Shown here piece by piece: positions 34,763-42,944 of a DNA stretch of 64,000 nt. The stretch covers positions 558,001 through 622,000 of the forward strand of contig OZ244595.1 in assembly GCA_965218235.1 (NCBI GenBank), in the 5' to 3' direction. Within the stretch, counting starts at the first letter, position 1; each line of letters opens with the position of its first letter. The stretch comes from CADCWK01 sp965218235. Its GTDB lineage: Bacteria > Chloroflexota > Chloroflexia > Thermomicrobiales > UBA6265. A model generated the notes under the pieces. It saw nothing but the letters and a program-made list of their open reading frames with translations. It made no database searches and was not told the DNA's origin. Position numbers and translations under genes: made by a program.

Positions 34763-35627
34763 AGCGTGTCATGGACTCTGCGGGGGTCGTAAACTCAGCA
34801 AATGAGCACGATCTCCCGCAAGCCCTACCCGAGCGACGTGACGGACGACGAGTGGGCCTTCGTCGCCCCCTACCTGACGCTGATGACCCCGGACGCCCCG
34901 CAGCGCCGGCATGATCCCCGCGAGGTTTTCAACGCCCTGCGCTGGATGGTGCGGACCGGCTCGCCGTGGCGCTATCTGCCCGGCGATCTGCCGCCGTGGG
35001 CAGCGGTCCACCAGCAGACGCTGCGCTGGATCGCCGCCGGCTGCTTCGAGGAGATGGTCCACGACCTGCGGGCGCTGCTGCGCGAAGCGAGCGGCCGCGA
35101 TCCCGATCCCACCGCGGTGATCCTGGACGCGCGGACCCTGCGCGGCACCCCGGAGAGCGGGCACCGGGCCGGCTACGACGGGCACAAGAAGACCCGCGGC
35201 AGCAAGCTCCACGCGGCGGTCGACACGCTGGGGCACCTGCTGGCGCTGCGCGTGACGCCGGCCAACGATCAGGAGCGGGCGCAGGTGGGCGAGCTGGCGG
35301 ACGCGGTGCAGGCGGCGACCGGCAACACCGTGGAACTGGCCTGGGTCGATCAGGGCTACACGGGGGAGGAGCCGGCTGACGAGGCGGAGGCACGCGGGAT
35401 CGAGCTGGTCGTGGTCCGGCTGCCGGGAGCAAAGAAGGGCTTCGTCTTGCTGCCGCGGCGCTGGGTGGTGGAGCGCTCGTTCGCCTGGGCGACGCGCTTC
35501 CGGCGGCTGGCCAAGGACTATGAGCGCCTGCCCACGACCGTGGCCGGCTTGCATTTCGTCGCCTTTGCCTGCCTCATGCTTCACAAACTCTCGCTCCTGC
35601 CACTCGGAAGTCCATGACACGCTCTAG
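34759..35627 (+). mobile_element. Complete IS5-family insertion sequence (IS427-like group)
   Basis: The element is about 869 bp long. Its 19-bp terminal repeats CTAGAGCGTGTCATGGACT (34759-34777) and AGTCCATGACACGCTCTAG (35609-35627) are perfect mirror images. The outermost CTAG at both ends may be the duplicated target site, which fits the 2-4 bp duplications of this group. One intact transposase gene fills the interior. Perfect ends and an intact gene point to a recent insertion. Confidence 0.93.
34802..35617 (+). CDS. IS5-family transposase (DDE)
   Basis: The 271-aa enzyme cuts and joins the element ends. It starts with the family segment YPSDVTDDEWAFVAPYL, then WRYLPGDLPPW (DUF4096-type N-domain). 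The catalytic residues are visible as D in VILDARTLRG, D in LAWVDQGYTG and E in RWVVERSFAWATR, which is followed by the usual YxxLP-like region (KDYERLPTT). No frameshift is present, so unlike two-frame members of the family it is one continuous gene. The stop overlaps the right inverted repeat. Confidence 0.95.
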   Translation: MSTISRKPYPSDVTDDEWAFVAPYLTLMTPDAPQRRHDPREVFNALRWMVRTGSPWRYLPGDLPPWAAVHQQTLRWIAAGCFEEMVHDLRALLREASGRDPDPTAVILDARTLRGTPESGHRAGYDGHKKTRGSKLHAAVDTLGHLLALRVTPANDQERAQVGELADAVQAATGNTVELAWVDQGYTGEEPADEAEARGIELVVVRLPGAKKGFVLLPRRWVVERSFAWATRFRRLAKDYERLPTTVAGLHFVAFACLMLHKLSLLPLGSP

Positions 35628-35685
35628 CCACGTCCCGCTCGCACGAGAGGATGGCGATCACGGTCGTCCCCTCCCCGAAGACAGT

Positions 35686-35730
35686 GAAGAGCGGCCCGGA
35701 TCGCATTCGTTGCGATCCGGGCCGCTCTTC
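35686..35730. terminator. Strong bidirectional terminator hairpin
   Basis: A perfect 20-bp stem GAAGAGCGGCCCGGATCGCA / TGCGATCCGGGCCGCTCTTC encloses a 5-nt loop TTCGT and is followed by CTGTTCTGTT. It lies between the IS and the convergent minus-strand gene. The original partner on the plus strand was probably the CsbD-like gene before the IS arrived. Confidence 0.9.
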
Positions 35731-35793
35731 CTGTTCTGTTCGGGGAGCGATTTTCAGCGATGGCAGGTTCTCGCGTGCGAGACTTGGTGTCCG

Positions 35794-37173
35794 TTATCCA
35801 ACAAGCTGCCTGGCGAGATCCAGGGCGGCGGGAAGCGGGTCGCCGGCGACGGAGGCGGCGTCGATCTTCAGGAGGAAGACGCCGCTGCGGACGTAGAGGA
35901 CGGCCAGGTTGCCGTCGTCGTTGGTCGTCTGGAGCGCGACGAGGTCGTCCCCGATCTCCTGGGTGCCGGCCGGGAGTTCCGCCGGACTGACCCCGAAGGC
36001 GTCGACGAAGGCCGGCAGCGCGTCAGTCGCGCCCGCCTCCGTCTCGAACTCGTGGACGCTGACGGCGTAGCGGTTGATGTCCTCGTTGGCCGGCTGCGGG
36101 GCGGCGTCGTAGGCGACGTACTGGTTGTCCATCCAGCCCCATCCCTCAAGGTCGGCCTGGGCCTGAGTCGCGTCCTCGCCTTCGAGGACGAAGGTCCCGG
36201 CGACCTCGCTCAGGGTCCGGTCGCCCTCGTCGCTGGGCGCGTCGAAGCCAGCCGGGAGCGCCTCCGGAGACGGCAGGAAGGCGGCGATATCGCCGTTGCC
36301 GCCAGTCCGCGCACTGGCACTGGCCGAGCCGGATGCCCGTGGGCTGGCCCCGGCGTCGGCCGCGCCGCTGCCGGACGGGGCGGCGCTGCCGCCACTGGAC
36401 CTGGCATCGCCACGGGCTAGAACGTCGCTGGCCGGGGCGGCGCTGGAAGCCATCTCACCGCCTGGGGCATCGCCAGTGGCGGATGCGGCCGGGGCCAAGC
36501 TGCTGGCGGGTGGGATCACCGGCGCACCGCCCGCGACCCCACTCCCCGGCGACGCGGACTGCTGCAAGGACGGTGAGGCGACGCCGGCCGGGGCGCCACC
36601 TGGCTGCCCGGCGACGACCGGAACCGTCGCGGCGGGTGGCGCGTCACCACTCCCACCAAAACCGCCATTGGCAAACGCCAGGACGGCGGCGACCAGCGCG
36701 ATGACCGCCACCAGACCAATCACCCCGGCGAGGATGCCCTTGAGCAGGTTGTTGCGGTCCGGCGGCGCGATCTGCGGCGGGACAGGCGGTGGAGCCGGAC
36801 GCAGGTTGAGCGGCTGATGGTCGGGCGGGACGCGGCCGACAGGGTGGAGGGCGTACTCGCTCCGGGCGTCGTACCGGGCGACGGGGTCATAGGCCGGGCG
36901 GTTGGGCGGCAGGCCGGGATTGGGATAGAAGACCGGCTCGTCCGCCAGCGGACCCAGCCGGGTCGCGCTGTCGCCGGGGTACCCCGCCGTTGGCCCATAG
37001 GGAGGCTGGGCTTCGGGCGCTGTGTACGGGTCGAACGGCGCGCTGGACGGGTAGCCATCGGGTCCACCCGGCGGGTAGTCGCCAGCCGGACCGGGACCAT
37101 GTCCGTTCGGTTCCGCGGCCGGTGGCGCGGCAATCGTGGTCGCGTCTCGACGGGACGGCGGTCGTGGTTCCAT
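35794..37173 (-). CDS. Single-pass membrane protein with Pro-rich cytoplasmic tail and exported domain
   Basis: The 459-aa protein begins MEPRPPSRRDATTI after GGAGAG. About 140 Pro/Tyr/Gly-rich residues (repeats like PPYGPTAGYPGD) precede one transmembrane helix (GILAGVIGLVAVIALVAAVLAFA). A long Ser/Ala/Gly/Pro linker leads to a C-terminal domain of about 150 residues (LSEVAGTFVLEGEDATQAQADLEGW to NLAVLYVRSGVFLLKIDAA). No family is recognised. The layout is shared with the protein at 24889-25776. A terminator lies at 35686-35730. Confidence 0.72.
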   Translation of the reverse strand: MEPRPPSRRDATTIAAPPAAEPNGHGPGPAGDYPPGGPDGYPSSAPFDPYTAPEAQPPYGPTAGYPGDSATRLGPLADEPVFYPNPGLPPNRPAYDPVARYDARSEYALHPVGRVPPDHQPLNLRPAPPPVPPQIAPPDRNNLLKGILAGVIGLVAVIALVAAVLAFANGGFGGSGDAPPAATVPVVAGQPGGAPAGVASPSLQQSASPGSGVAGGAPVIPPASSLAPAASATGDAPGGEMASSAAPASDVLARGDARSSGGSAAPSGSGAADAGASPRASGSASASARTGGNGDIAAFLPSPEALPAGFDAPSDEGDRTLSEVAGTFVLEGEDATQAQADLEGWGWMDNQYVAYDAAPQPANEDINRYAVSVHEFETEAGATDALPAFVDAFGVSPAELPAGTQEIGDDLVALQTTNDDGNLAVLYVRSGVFLLKIDAASVAGDPLPAALDLARQLVG

Positions 37174-37954
37174 GCGGTCGTGTGCTCTCCGGTGATCCTG
37201 AACGTCGAGGACGGCGTGGTGACGGCCACTGATCTGGACCGGGTCAGCGGCGAGCGGTCGCCAGCGACGGGAACCCGGCACAGCGATCCGGCCGATTCGC
37301 ACGATCCGGACGACCAACGAGGCGGGACCGGGAGCTGCTGTACGGCGGGGGCCTTGAGTATACGCAATTTCCCCCAGCCACCGAGCGGCGCCACGCCCAG
37401 CCCCACGTTGCCGATGCCGATGCCGATCTGGCCGTGCGGTTGGCTGACCGCGGGACCCGCTGGCCGCCGCGCGACGACGACCCATATCTTGATCTACGCT
37501 CCAGGACCCCATTGGGTTTCGCCATTCGGGTCCAAACGGTCGTCGGCATCCTGCCGGATCCGCGTGGATGGGACTGGACCGAAACCCGAGACGGACCGGA
37601 TGGCGAGATCCACCCGGTCCAGCTCTGCGACGATTTCGCCTCCTTGGCCCCTGGATCGGTGCGGACGGCATCGCCAAGCCGGTCATCGAGGGCCTGATGG
37701 TCCCGTACGGCATCGCGTTCAGCGAGAGCGGCATCGTCCTGACGAATCCCTCCCTCAACTCCCCTCTTCATCACGCTGGCTCCCTCGCGGACTTGCGGAT
37801 GAAGAGGAGGCTTCTTCGTGTCGGCTCTGCAATCTCGCAACGTCCCCGCTGACCACGACCTGGTCACCAAGTCGAGTCGGGCTGATACCGTTCTCCCGAG
37901 ACTCGGTGCGCAAGGGATGGCGACGGACCGGAGCAAACGGATGGGAGCAGAGCG
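37174..37954. other. 781-bp region without a certain gene
   Basis: A plus-strand frame from about 37353 to 37697 has protein-like codon use (LEYTQFPPATERR, PLGFAIRVQTVVGILPD, WTETRDGPDG) but no start codon before GTG 37434. Further on, 37755-37815 contains the complementary pair CCTCTTCATC and GATGAAGAGG about 30 nt apart. This may be a leader hairpin of the M3 peptidase gene. Remnant coding sequence is likely, and promoters for both flanking genes must be here. Confidence 0.4.
37434..37697 (+). CDS. Possible small hypothetical protein or gene remnant
   Basis: This 87-aa frame starts at a GTG without a ribosome-binding site. The reading frame stays open and plausible upstream to about 37290 but contains no start codon there. 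The segment RTPLGFAIRVQTVVGILPDPRGWDW looks protein-like. It may be the 3' part of a decayed gene. Confidence 0.25.
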   Translation: MRLADRGTRWPPRDDDPYLDLRSRTPLGFAIRVQTVVGILPDPRGWDWTETRDGPDGEIHPVQLCDDFASLAPGSVRTASPSRSSRA

Positions 37955-39664
37955 ATGACATGGACGGTTCCGACACCCGAGCAGGTCCGCTCGGCGACGC
38001 CGGCCGAGCTGCTGCCGCATTTCGACCGGCTCGCCGAGGCACCGCTGACGCCGGCGACGCTCGACGAGTGGCTGTCCCGGTGGTCGGCACTGGAGGCGGC
38101 CATTTCCGAGGCGATCGCACGGGCCGCGATCGGCTACGCCCGGAACACGGCCGACGCGGACGCCGGGGCGACCAACGCCCGGATCGGTGGCGAGATCGCC
38201 CCGTGGTCCGACGAGCAGCACGTCCGGCTGGCCCGCCGGCTACTGGAGTTGAATCCGGCCGATCTCGGCCCCGACCTTGCCCCACTGGTTGCGGCGGCCC
38301 GCGACGATCAGGCGACGATGCGGCCCGAGCACGCCGCGCTGCGCCGGGACCTCGCCGCGCTCGACATGCGCTATCAGCAGATCACCGGCGGGCTGACGGC
38401 GGAGTGGGAGGGTCAACAGGTCCCGCTTGATGAGTTGGTGGAGCGCTTTGGCGACCCGGACCGGGTCATCCGTGAGCGGGCAATCCGGGGCTGGCTCGAT
38501 GCCTATGTCGGGCGGCGCGACCCCCTGGCCGGCATCTTCGACGAGCAGTACCGCCTCCGGCAGGAGGTCGCCCGGACGGCCGGGTTCGCCAACTACCTCG
38601 ACTTCGCCTACCGGGAGAAGCATCGGCCGTATAGCCCGGCACTGGCCGAATCGTTCCATCAGGCGGTCGAACGCAGCGTGGCGCCGGCCCTCGCCCGCCG
38701 GTACGAGCGGCGACGCGTCTCGCTGGATCTCGACCGGCTTCGAGCGTGGGACACGGAAGCCGATCCCTCCGGTCAGCCGCCCCTCCGGCCGGCCGGGACG
38801 AGCGAGGAACTGCTCGACGGGATCGAGCGAATCATTTGTGGCGTCCACCCGGAGTTCGGTGCCCGGTTCGCGCGGTTGCGGGCGGACGGGCGGATCGACA
38901 TCGAACCACGGCTGGGCAAGGAACCCGGCGGGTTCTGCCTGCCGCTCGACGTCAGCCGGAGCGCGTTCATCTTCGGCACGATGCTGCATACCCACGACGA
39001 CGTCACCCTGATGCTCCACGAGGGCGGGCACGCGCTGCATGGCCTGTCGGTCTACGACCGCGATCTGCTCGTCTTCCAGCAGTTCCCCGGCGCGGAGATG
39101 GCCGAGCTGGTGTCGATGTCGATGGAGCTCCTCGGCGGCGGCTCGCTGGCGCGGGAGGCGGGCGGGTTCTACCCAGACGCGGACGCCCGCCGCGCTCAGG
39201 TCTGCCAACTGGAGTCGATCCTCTCGCTGCTGGTCTACATCGCCCAGATCGACGCCTTCCAGACCTGGCTCTACACGAGCGGGCAAGGCCACGACCGCGA
39301 CGCCCGGGACGCGGCCTGGGTGGCGACGTACCGCCGGTTCCCGACGGGCGTCGATTGGTCGACGTATCCCGAGGGACTGACCGCGCGCTGGTATCAGCAG
39401 AGCCTGATCTTCGTCGCCCCGCTCTACATGATCGAGTACGGCATTGCCCAGCTCGGTGCCCTCACGGTCTGGCGCACCAGCCTCACGGACCCGGTGGGCG
39501 CGGTCGACGCGCTGCGAGCGGCCATGGCGCTGGGCAACACTCGGTTCGCGCCGGAGCTGTACGCCGCCGCCGGGGTCCCGTTCACGTTCACGGCGGAGAG
39601 CGTGGCCGAGGTCGTCACCTTCATCGAGGAACGGCTCGCTACGCTTGAAGGAGGTCCCGTGTAG
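37955..39664 (+). CDS. M3 family oligoendopeptidase (PepF-like)
   Basis: This cytoplasmic zinc metallopeptidase cleaves short peptides. The 569-aa protein has the M3 layout: a long helical N-terminal part, then the zinc site HEGGH at residues 355-359, followed by the glutamate ligand in EMAELVSMSMELL. The C-terminal SLIFVAPLYMIEYGIAQLGAL matches the PepF substrate-binding region. The length fits PepF-type members. It begins at ATG 37955, with GGGAGCAGAG upstream. There is no signal peptide. Confidence 0.95.
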   Translation: MTWTVPTPEQVRSATPAELLPHFDRLAEAPLTPATLDEWLSRWSALEAAISEAIARAAIGYARNTADADAGATNARIGGEIAPWSDEQHVRLARRLLELNPADLGPDLAPLVAAARDDQATMRPEHAALRRDLAALDMRYQQITGGLTAEWEGQQVPLDELVERFGDPDRVIRERAIRGWLDAYVGRRDPLAGIFDEQYRLRQEVARTAGFANYLDFAYREKHRPYSPALAESFHQAVERSVAPALARRYERRRVSLDLDRLRAWDTEADPSGQPPLRPAGTSEELLDGIERIICGVHPEFGARFARLRADGRIDIEPRLGKEPGGFCLPLDVSRSAFIFGTMLHTHDDVTLMLHEGGHALHGLSVYDRDLLVFQQFPGAEMAELVSMSMELLGGGSLAREAGGFYPDADARRAQVCQLESILSLLVYIAQIDAFQTWLYTSGQGHDRDARDAAWVATYRRFPTGVDWSTYPEGLTARWYQQSLIFVAPLYMIEYGIAQLGALTVWRTSLTDPVGAVDALRAAMALGNTRFAPELYAAAGVPFTFTAESVAEVVTFIEERLATLEGGPV

Positions 39665-40585
39665 TCCATTGACAGTGGGTCTGGCCGGCTGTGCCGAGGA
39701 CCGTCGTCGTCGGGACATGGCGCTCGCTCTCGCGACCCGCTTCGCTGCCGCGCTGGCTGCGCTGGCCTTGCTCGCTTCGCTACAGGCGACGTGCCACGCA
39801 GCGGTGCCGAAGTCCGCGGGTCGCGTGCTTCAAGGCGACAGATTGTGGCGACGACAGTCGCGGCCTCACGGCAACGGCCGCTGCGGCGGCCGGTCACCGC
39901 CAGCGCAACAAGAGCGCAACGAGAGCGGATGACCCTACGTCACGGGCTGCAAAGGCGGACGCTCATGAGCGTCGGCCCTACCAATCGACGCTGTCGAGTG
40001 GTCTATGGAACCCCACAGAGAGGGTCGTCGACTCTGTGGCACCGGGCCCGGAGCCTACCCATCCAAATCGTGCGACGCGCCACCGTCCAGCCCTCCAACA
40101 CCCATGCTCGTGACAGCAGGGCACGAACCCGAACGTGTGTTTCCCTTTTGCCTTGACCGCAGGGTCCCTTACCTGCTCTTTCCGGCGAATCAATGAGTTG
40201 TACGCAACGAATCATGCGGACAACTTACCGCTCCGTCCAACCGAGTGATCGCTGACCCTGGCCAAAACACCCTCCCCGCGGTGAAAGAGTCGCCGTCCGG
40301 CTGGCCCTTCACGGGACCCGATCCTGATGGTCGACGGTCACTCTGCGGGAAACACACGAGATCGGAGTGAACGCCGCCCGGACCACCGACGGCGGCGTTG
40401 CCTGACAACAGGACAAACGTTTACAGGGGGAGTGGGGGTCCGTACACTTTCACTATGCACTTGCAGAGCAGATACTGCTGGCACGGGCATTGACGACCGA
40501 ACCCGACGTGTCCGGGGACCAGTCCGACCGTCCCCCAGATGAGCACGACCGACCGGGACGACCGGTCGCAGGAGGCCAGCCCGCA
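39665..40585. other. 921-bp intergenic region with repeat family B and the MerR promoter
   Basis: No gene is supported. Position 39709-39790 resembles the reverse complement of 45610-45678, with 26 identical bases at 39709-39734. The centre (39930-40330) has no recognisable content. From about 40180 to 40480 the DNA is AT-richer. An alternative TTG start for the MerR-like gene at 40490 has no ribosome-binding site. Confidence 0.5.
39709..39790. repeat. Dispersed repeat family B, partial copy
   Basis: The first 26 bases, beginning GTCGGGACATGGCGCTCGCT, are identical to the reverse complement of 45653-45678. Similarity continues patchily through CGCTGGCTGCGCTGGCCTTG. It looks like a fragment of the same intergenic repeat. 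Confidence 0.75.
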
Positions 40586-40978
40586 ATGAGCGACGACCAG
40601 GAGTTCGTGGACACACGGGACACGCGGATCGATATCGCGTCCGGAGCGGCCCCGCAGCTGTTCGACACCCGGGCCCGTGTTCACGCCGGGGCGCCACGCG
40701 TGGCCGTGGTGACAGCGGATGGAGCGACGCCGACCACGGCGCCCGCCCGCCCGCCGCTGGCCCGGCTGTACATGACGAGCGACCTCCGCGCCGCGACCGG
40801 CCTGGCCCGGACGCACATGGACTTCTACCTCCGCGAGGGTCTGATCCAGCCGACCGCCCGGACCGAGAGCGGCTTCCTGCTGTTCGACGACACGGAGCTG
40901 ACGGTGCTGCGGGCGGTCATCGCCCTCCGGCAGGAAGGGCTCGGCATTCGGGAGATCCGGGCCCGGATCGGACGGTAG
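40586..40978 (+). CDS. MerR-type helix-turn-helix protein
   Basis: The 130-aa protein starts at ATG 40586 with AGGAGG 10 nt upstream; an earlier TTG is rejected. After a variable N-terminal half, residues about 65-128 carry a MerR-type winged helix: LYMTSDLRAATGLARTHMDFYLREGLIQPTAR, then LTVLRAVIALRQEGLGIREIRARI. No ligand-binding domain follows, so it is a compact DNA-binding factor like phage/plasmid excisionase or partner regulators. It is the first gene of the three-gene module 40586-45275. Confidence 0.83.
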   Translation: MSDDQEFVDTRDTRIDIASGAAPQLFDTRARVHAGAPRVAVVTADGATPTTAPARPPLARLYMTSDLRAATGLARTHMDFYLREGLIQPTARTESGFLLFDDTELTVLRAVIALRQEGLGIREIRARIGR

Positions 40979-41142
40979 CGAGCGGCGCGGTTCAACGTTG
41001 GTATCGGCGGGAGACAGGGTAGAGGGATGACAGGCGGGACGGCGGGACAGCATCAGAACGATGGAGGGCGACCCACATGTGGGCTCGCCGTCGCGTCGCA
41101 TCGCTGGCCCGTTGCCCGGTTCGCTCCGGGCGGAGGGGTGCG

Positions 41143-42102
41143 ATGACCCCCATGAACCCGTTCGGGCTGACCCGCGAGCCCTTTGGCACCAGGCCGGACG
41201 CCGAGCTGTTCTACCCGGCCCTCGGTCACGAGGACTGCCTGGAGCGGCTCCGCCTGACCGTCGCGCTCGGGCTGGGTCTCGGGATCGTGACCGGTGAGTC
41301 GGGCTACGGCAAGTCGATCGTCCGGGCCGCGCTGCTGGACGAGATCGCCCACCACCCGGGTCTGACGATCGCGCCGATCGACGAACCGACCGCCTGCCGG
41401 ACCGATGTCCTGTTCCTCCGCCGGATCATGGGACAGATCGGGCTGGCCGGGATCGGTCGGACCGGTCTGGATCTGACGACGGCCCTGCTCCGGGACCTCT
41501 CGGTTCGTCGGACCGGCGGCGAGCACGTCCTCCTCGTGATCGACGATGCCCACGGCCTGGCCAGCAACCAGCTGGACGTGCTGCGAACGCTCGTCGCCGC
41601 CGAGACGCCGGCCCCGCTGGCGGTGTTGCTGTTCGGGAAGCCGGAACTGATGGAGAAGGTCGCCCGCAAGCGCAACCTCGCCCAGCGGGCGGCGATGACC
41701 CACACCCTCAACCCGCTCAACCGGCGCGACACGGCCGGGCTGATCGCCCACCGGCTCACGGTCGCCGGGCTGGCGGAAGGACAGGACGTCTTCACCACCG
41801 AGGCGATCGACGAGATCCACGTCGCGACCGGTGGGGTTCCGGGCGGGATCGTCCGGCTGGCGGCGGCGGCGATGGACTCGGCGATCGAGGGCGGCGCCCG
41901 GACCGTCGACGGAGACGTGGCGCGACGGGTGATCGGGGCGGGGACGGTGACCAATGGCACCGGAGATGTGGCGACCACTGGAACGACCCGGACGGCCACG
42001 AGCGTCGTCCAGACCAGCTTCGCCGCCCAACTGGAACGTCTCACGGCCACTCCGGAATCGACGGGACGCAACGGGCGGACGAGATCGGAGGGGAAACGAT
42101 GA
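41143..42102 (+). CDS. ExeA/TniB-type AAA+ ATPase
   Basis: The 319-aa protein starts MTPMNPFGLTREPFGTRPD at ATG 41143, preceded by GGAGGGG; the longer frame lacks such a site. Walker A is GESGYGKS (51-58), Walker B is LLVIDDAH (130-137), and an arginine-finger-like region lies in RNLAQRAAMTH. The N-terminal PF..xP.. motif is typical of ExeA/TniB/MuB-like ATPases, which serve in secretion, transposition target choice and helicase loading. Here it stands 164 nt after a MerR-type gene and upstream of an initiator-like gene, so a helicase-loader role is the favoured inference. There is no transposase nearby to suggest TniAB. Confidence 0.85.
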   Translation: MTPMNPFGLTREPFGTRPDAELFYPALGHEDCLERLRLTVALGLGLGIVTGESGYGKSIVRAALLDEIAHHPGLTIAPIDEPTACRTDVLFLRRIMGQIGLAGIGRTGLDLTTALLRDLSVRRTGGEHVLLVIDDAHGLASNQLDVLRTLVAAETPAPLAVLLFGKPELMEKVARKRNLAQRAAMTHTLNPLNRRDTAGLIAHRLTVAGLAEGQDVFTTEAIDEIHVATGGVPGGIVRLAAAAMDSAIEGGARTVDGDVARRVIGAGTVTNGTGDVATTGTTRTATSVVQTSFAAQLERLTATPESTGRNGRTRSEGKR

Positions 42103-42113
42103 ACAGTGCGACG

Positions 42114-42173
42114 AGCCCCACCCCAACCCCTCTCCATCTCGCATCACCTTCGGCTCGCGGATGGAGAGGGGCT
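42114..42173. repeat. Palindromic repeat family A, copy after the ATPase gene
   Basis: This copy starts AGCCCCACCCCAACCCCTC and ends GGATGGAGAGGGGCT. It begins 12 nt after the stop codon of the ATPase gene. A second copy follows at 42226-42314. Confidence 0.8.
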
Positions 42174-42225
42174 CATGCTGGTCGGGCTGAAGCCCTCCGA
42201 GGAAAATCCTCGCCTTGCCGAACCG

Positions 42226-42314
42226 TCTCCCCCTCTCCATCCGTCCCGGAGACGAGCAACGACGCAGTCGGAGTGAGCAGGGACGAGATGGGTAAGGGGT
42301 CGGGGGGGTGGGGC
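42226..42314. repeat. Palindromic repeat family A, second adjacent copy
   Basis: This copy runs from GTCTCCCCCTCTCCATCC to GGGTAAGGGGTCGGG and GGTGGGGC. It has the same complementary ends and a longer centre. Confidence 0.7.
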
Positions 42315-42944
42315 ACCACGAAGACCACGAAGACCACGGAGCTCGGGCTCGGGTGCGAGGGGCATGTCGCGACTGGCGACGGGTCCCTCGCACCCGAGCC
42401 GGACCGCCGTCACCGGATCACCGCGGCGGCACGCGCCAACGTGCGGCTGGTGGGATCGGGAACGACGGACGTCGTCGGGATGGATCGAACGGTCATGACG
42501 GACTCAGCGGGAGGATGCGCGATCGGGATGACGCGACAGGGCGAGGGATCTGGACGGGCTCGACCCGCCGCGCGGTGGCCAATGGGCGGAACGGACCGGC
42601 GCCAACCGGGACGGACGACCACACCGGCGGACCGGTGTTCGGGACCAGCTCCGAAAAAAGCAGAAGGCCGGCGCGCCAACGCCGACCCCATCGCTTGCCT
42701 CGCCGGGCGAGACAGATGTGCTGTGTTGAGATCGTCTCCGGTTCGATGAGCTAAAGGCTGCCACACCGCCGCTCATCAGGTCCGGCTCACGAGACTGTCA
42801 CCATTGTTCCCGATCGAGGGAGGGTTCCGTGTACCCTGGCGACACCGATATTCTAGGCACGCCATCGACCGTGTGTCAACATCCCGAAGTCAGCGACCGT
42901 ACGCAACGTTTCGTCCCCCCAGCCGGCCCCGGCGGAGGTGCGCG
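42315..42944. other. Intergenic region upstream of the initiator-like gene
   Basis: No gene is supported; several frames end in low-complexity Arg/Pro-rich peptides. It contains a 9-nt tandem repeat (AGACCACGA) at 42321-42340 and the hairpin at 42347-42399. The AT-richer part near 42780-42870 is the likeliest promoter location for the 42945 gene. Confidence 0.4.
42347..42399. repeat. 14-bp inverted repeat
   Basis: The arms GCTCGGGTGCGAGG (42347-42360) and CCTCGCACCCGAGC (42386-42399) are perfectly complementary, with a 25-nt loop. It sits between the ATPase and initiator-like genes. Confidence 0.75.

Noticed and set aside
36817..38430. A 537-aa plus-strand frame spanning the Pro-rich gene and the M3 start
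   Set aside because: It lies opposite a minus-strand gene and then in the wrong frame of the M3 peptidase; no protein family is recognisable.
41143..42102. ATPase as part of a Tn7/TniAB-type transposon
   Set aside because: No TniA-like transposase, TniQ or terminal repeats are found nearby; the only transposase is the distant IS5-type gene.
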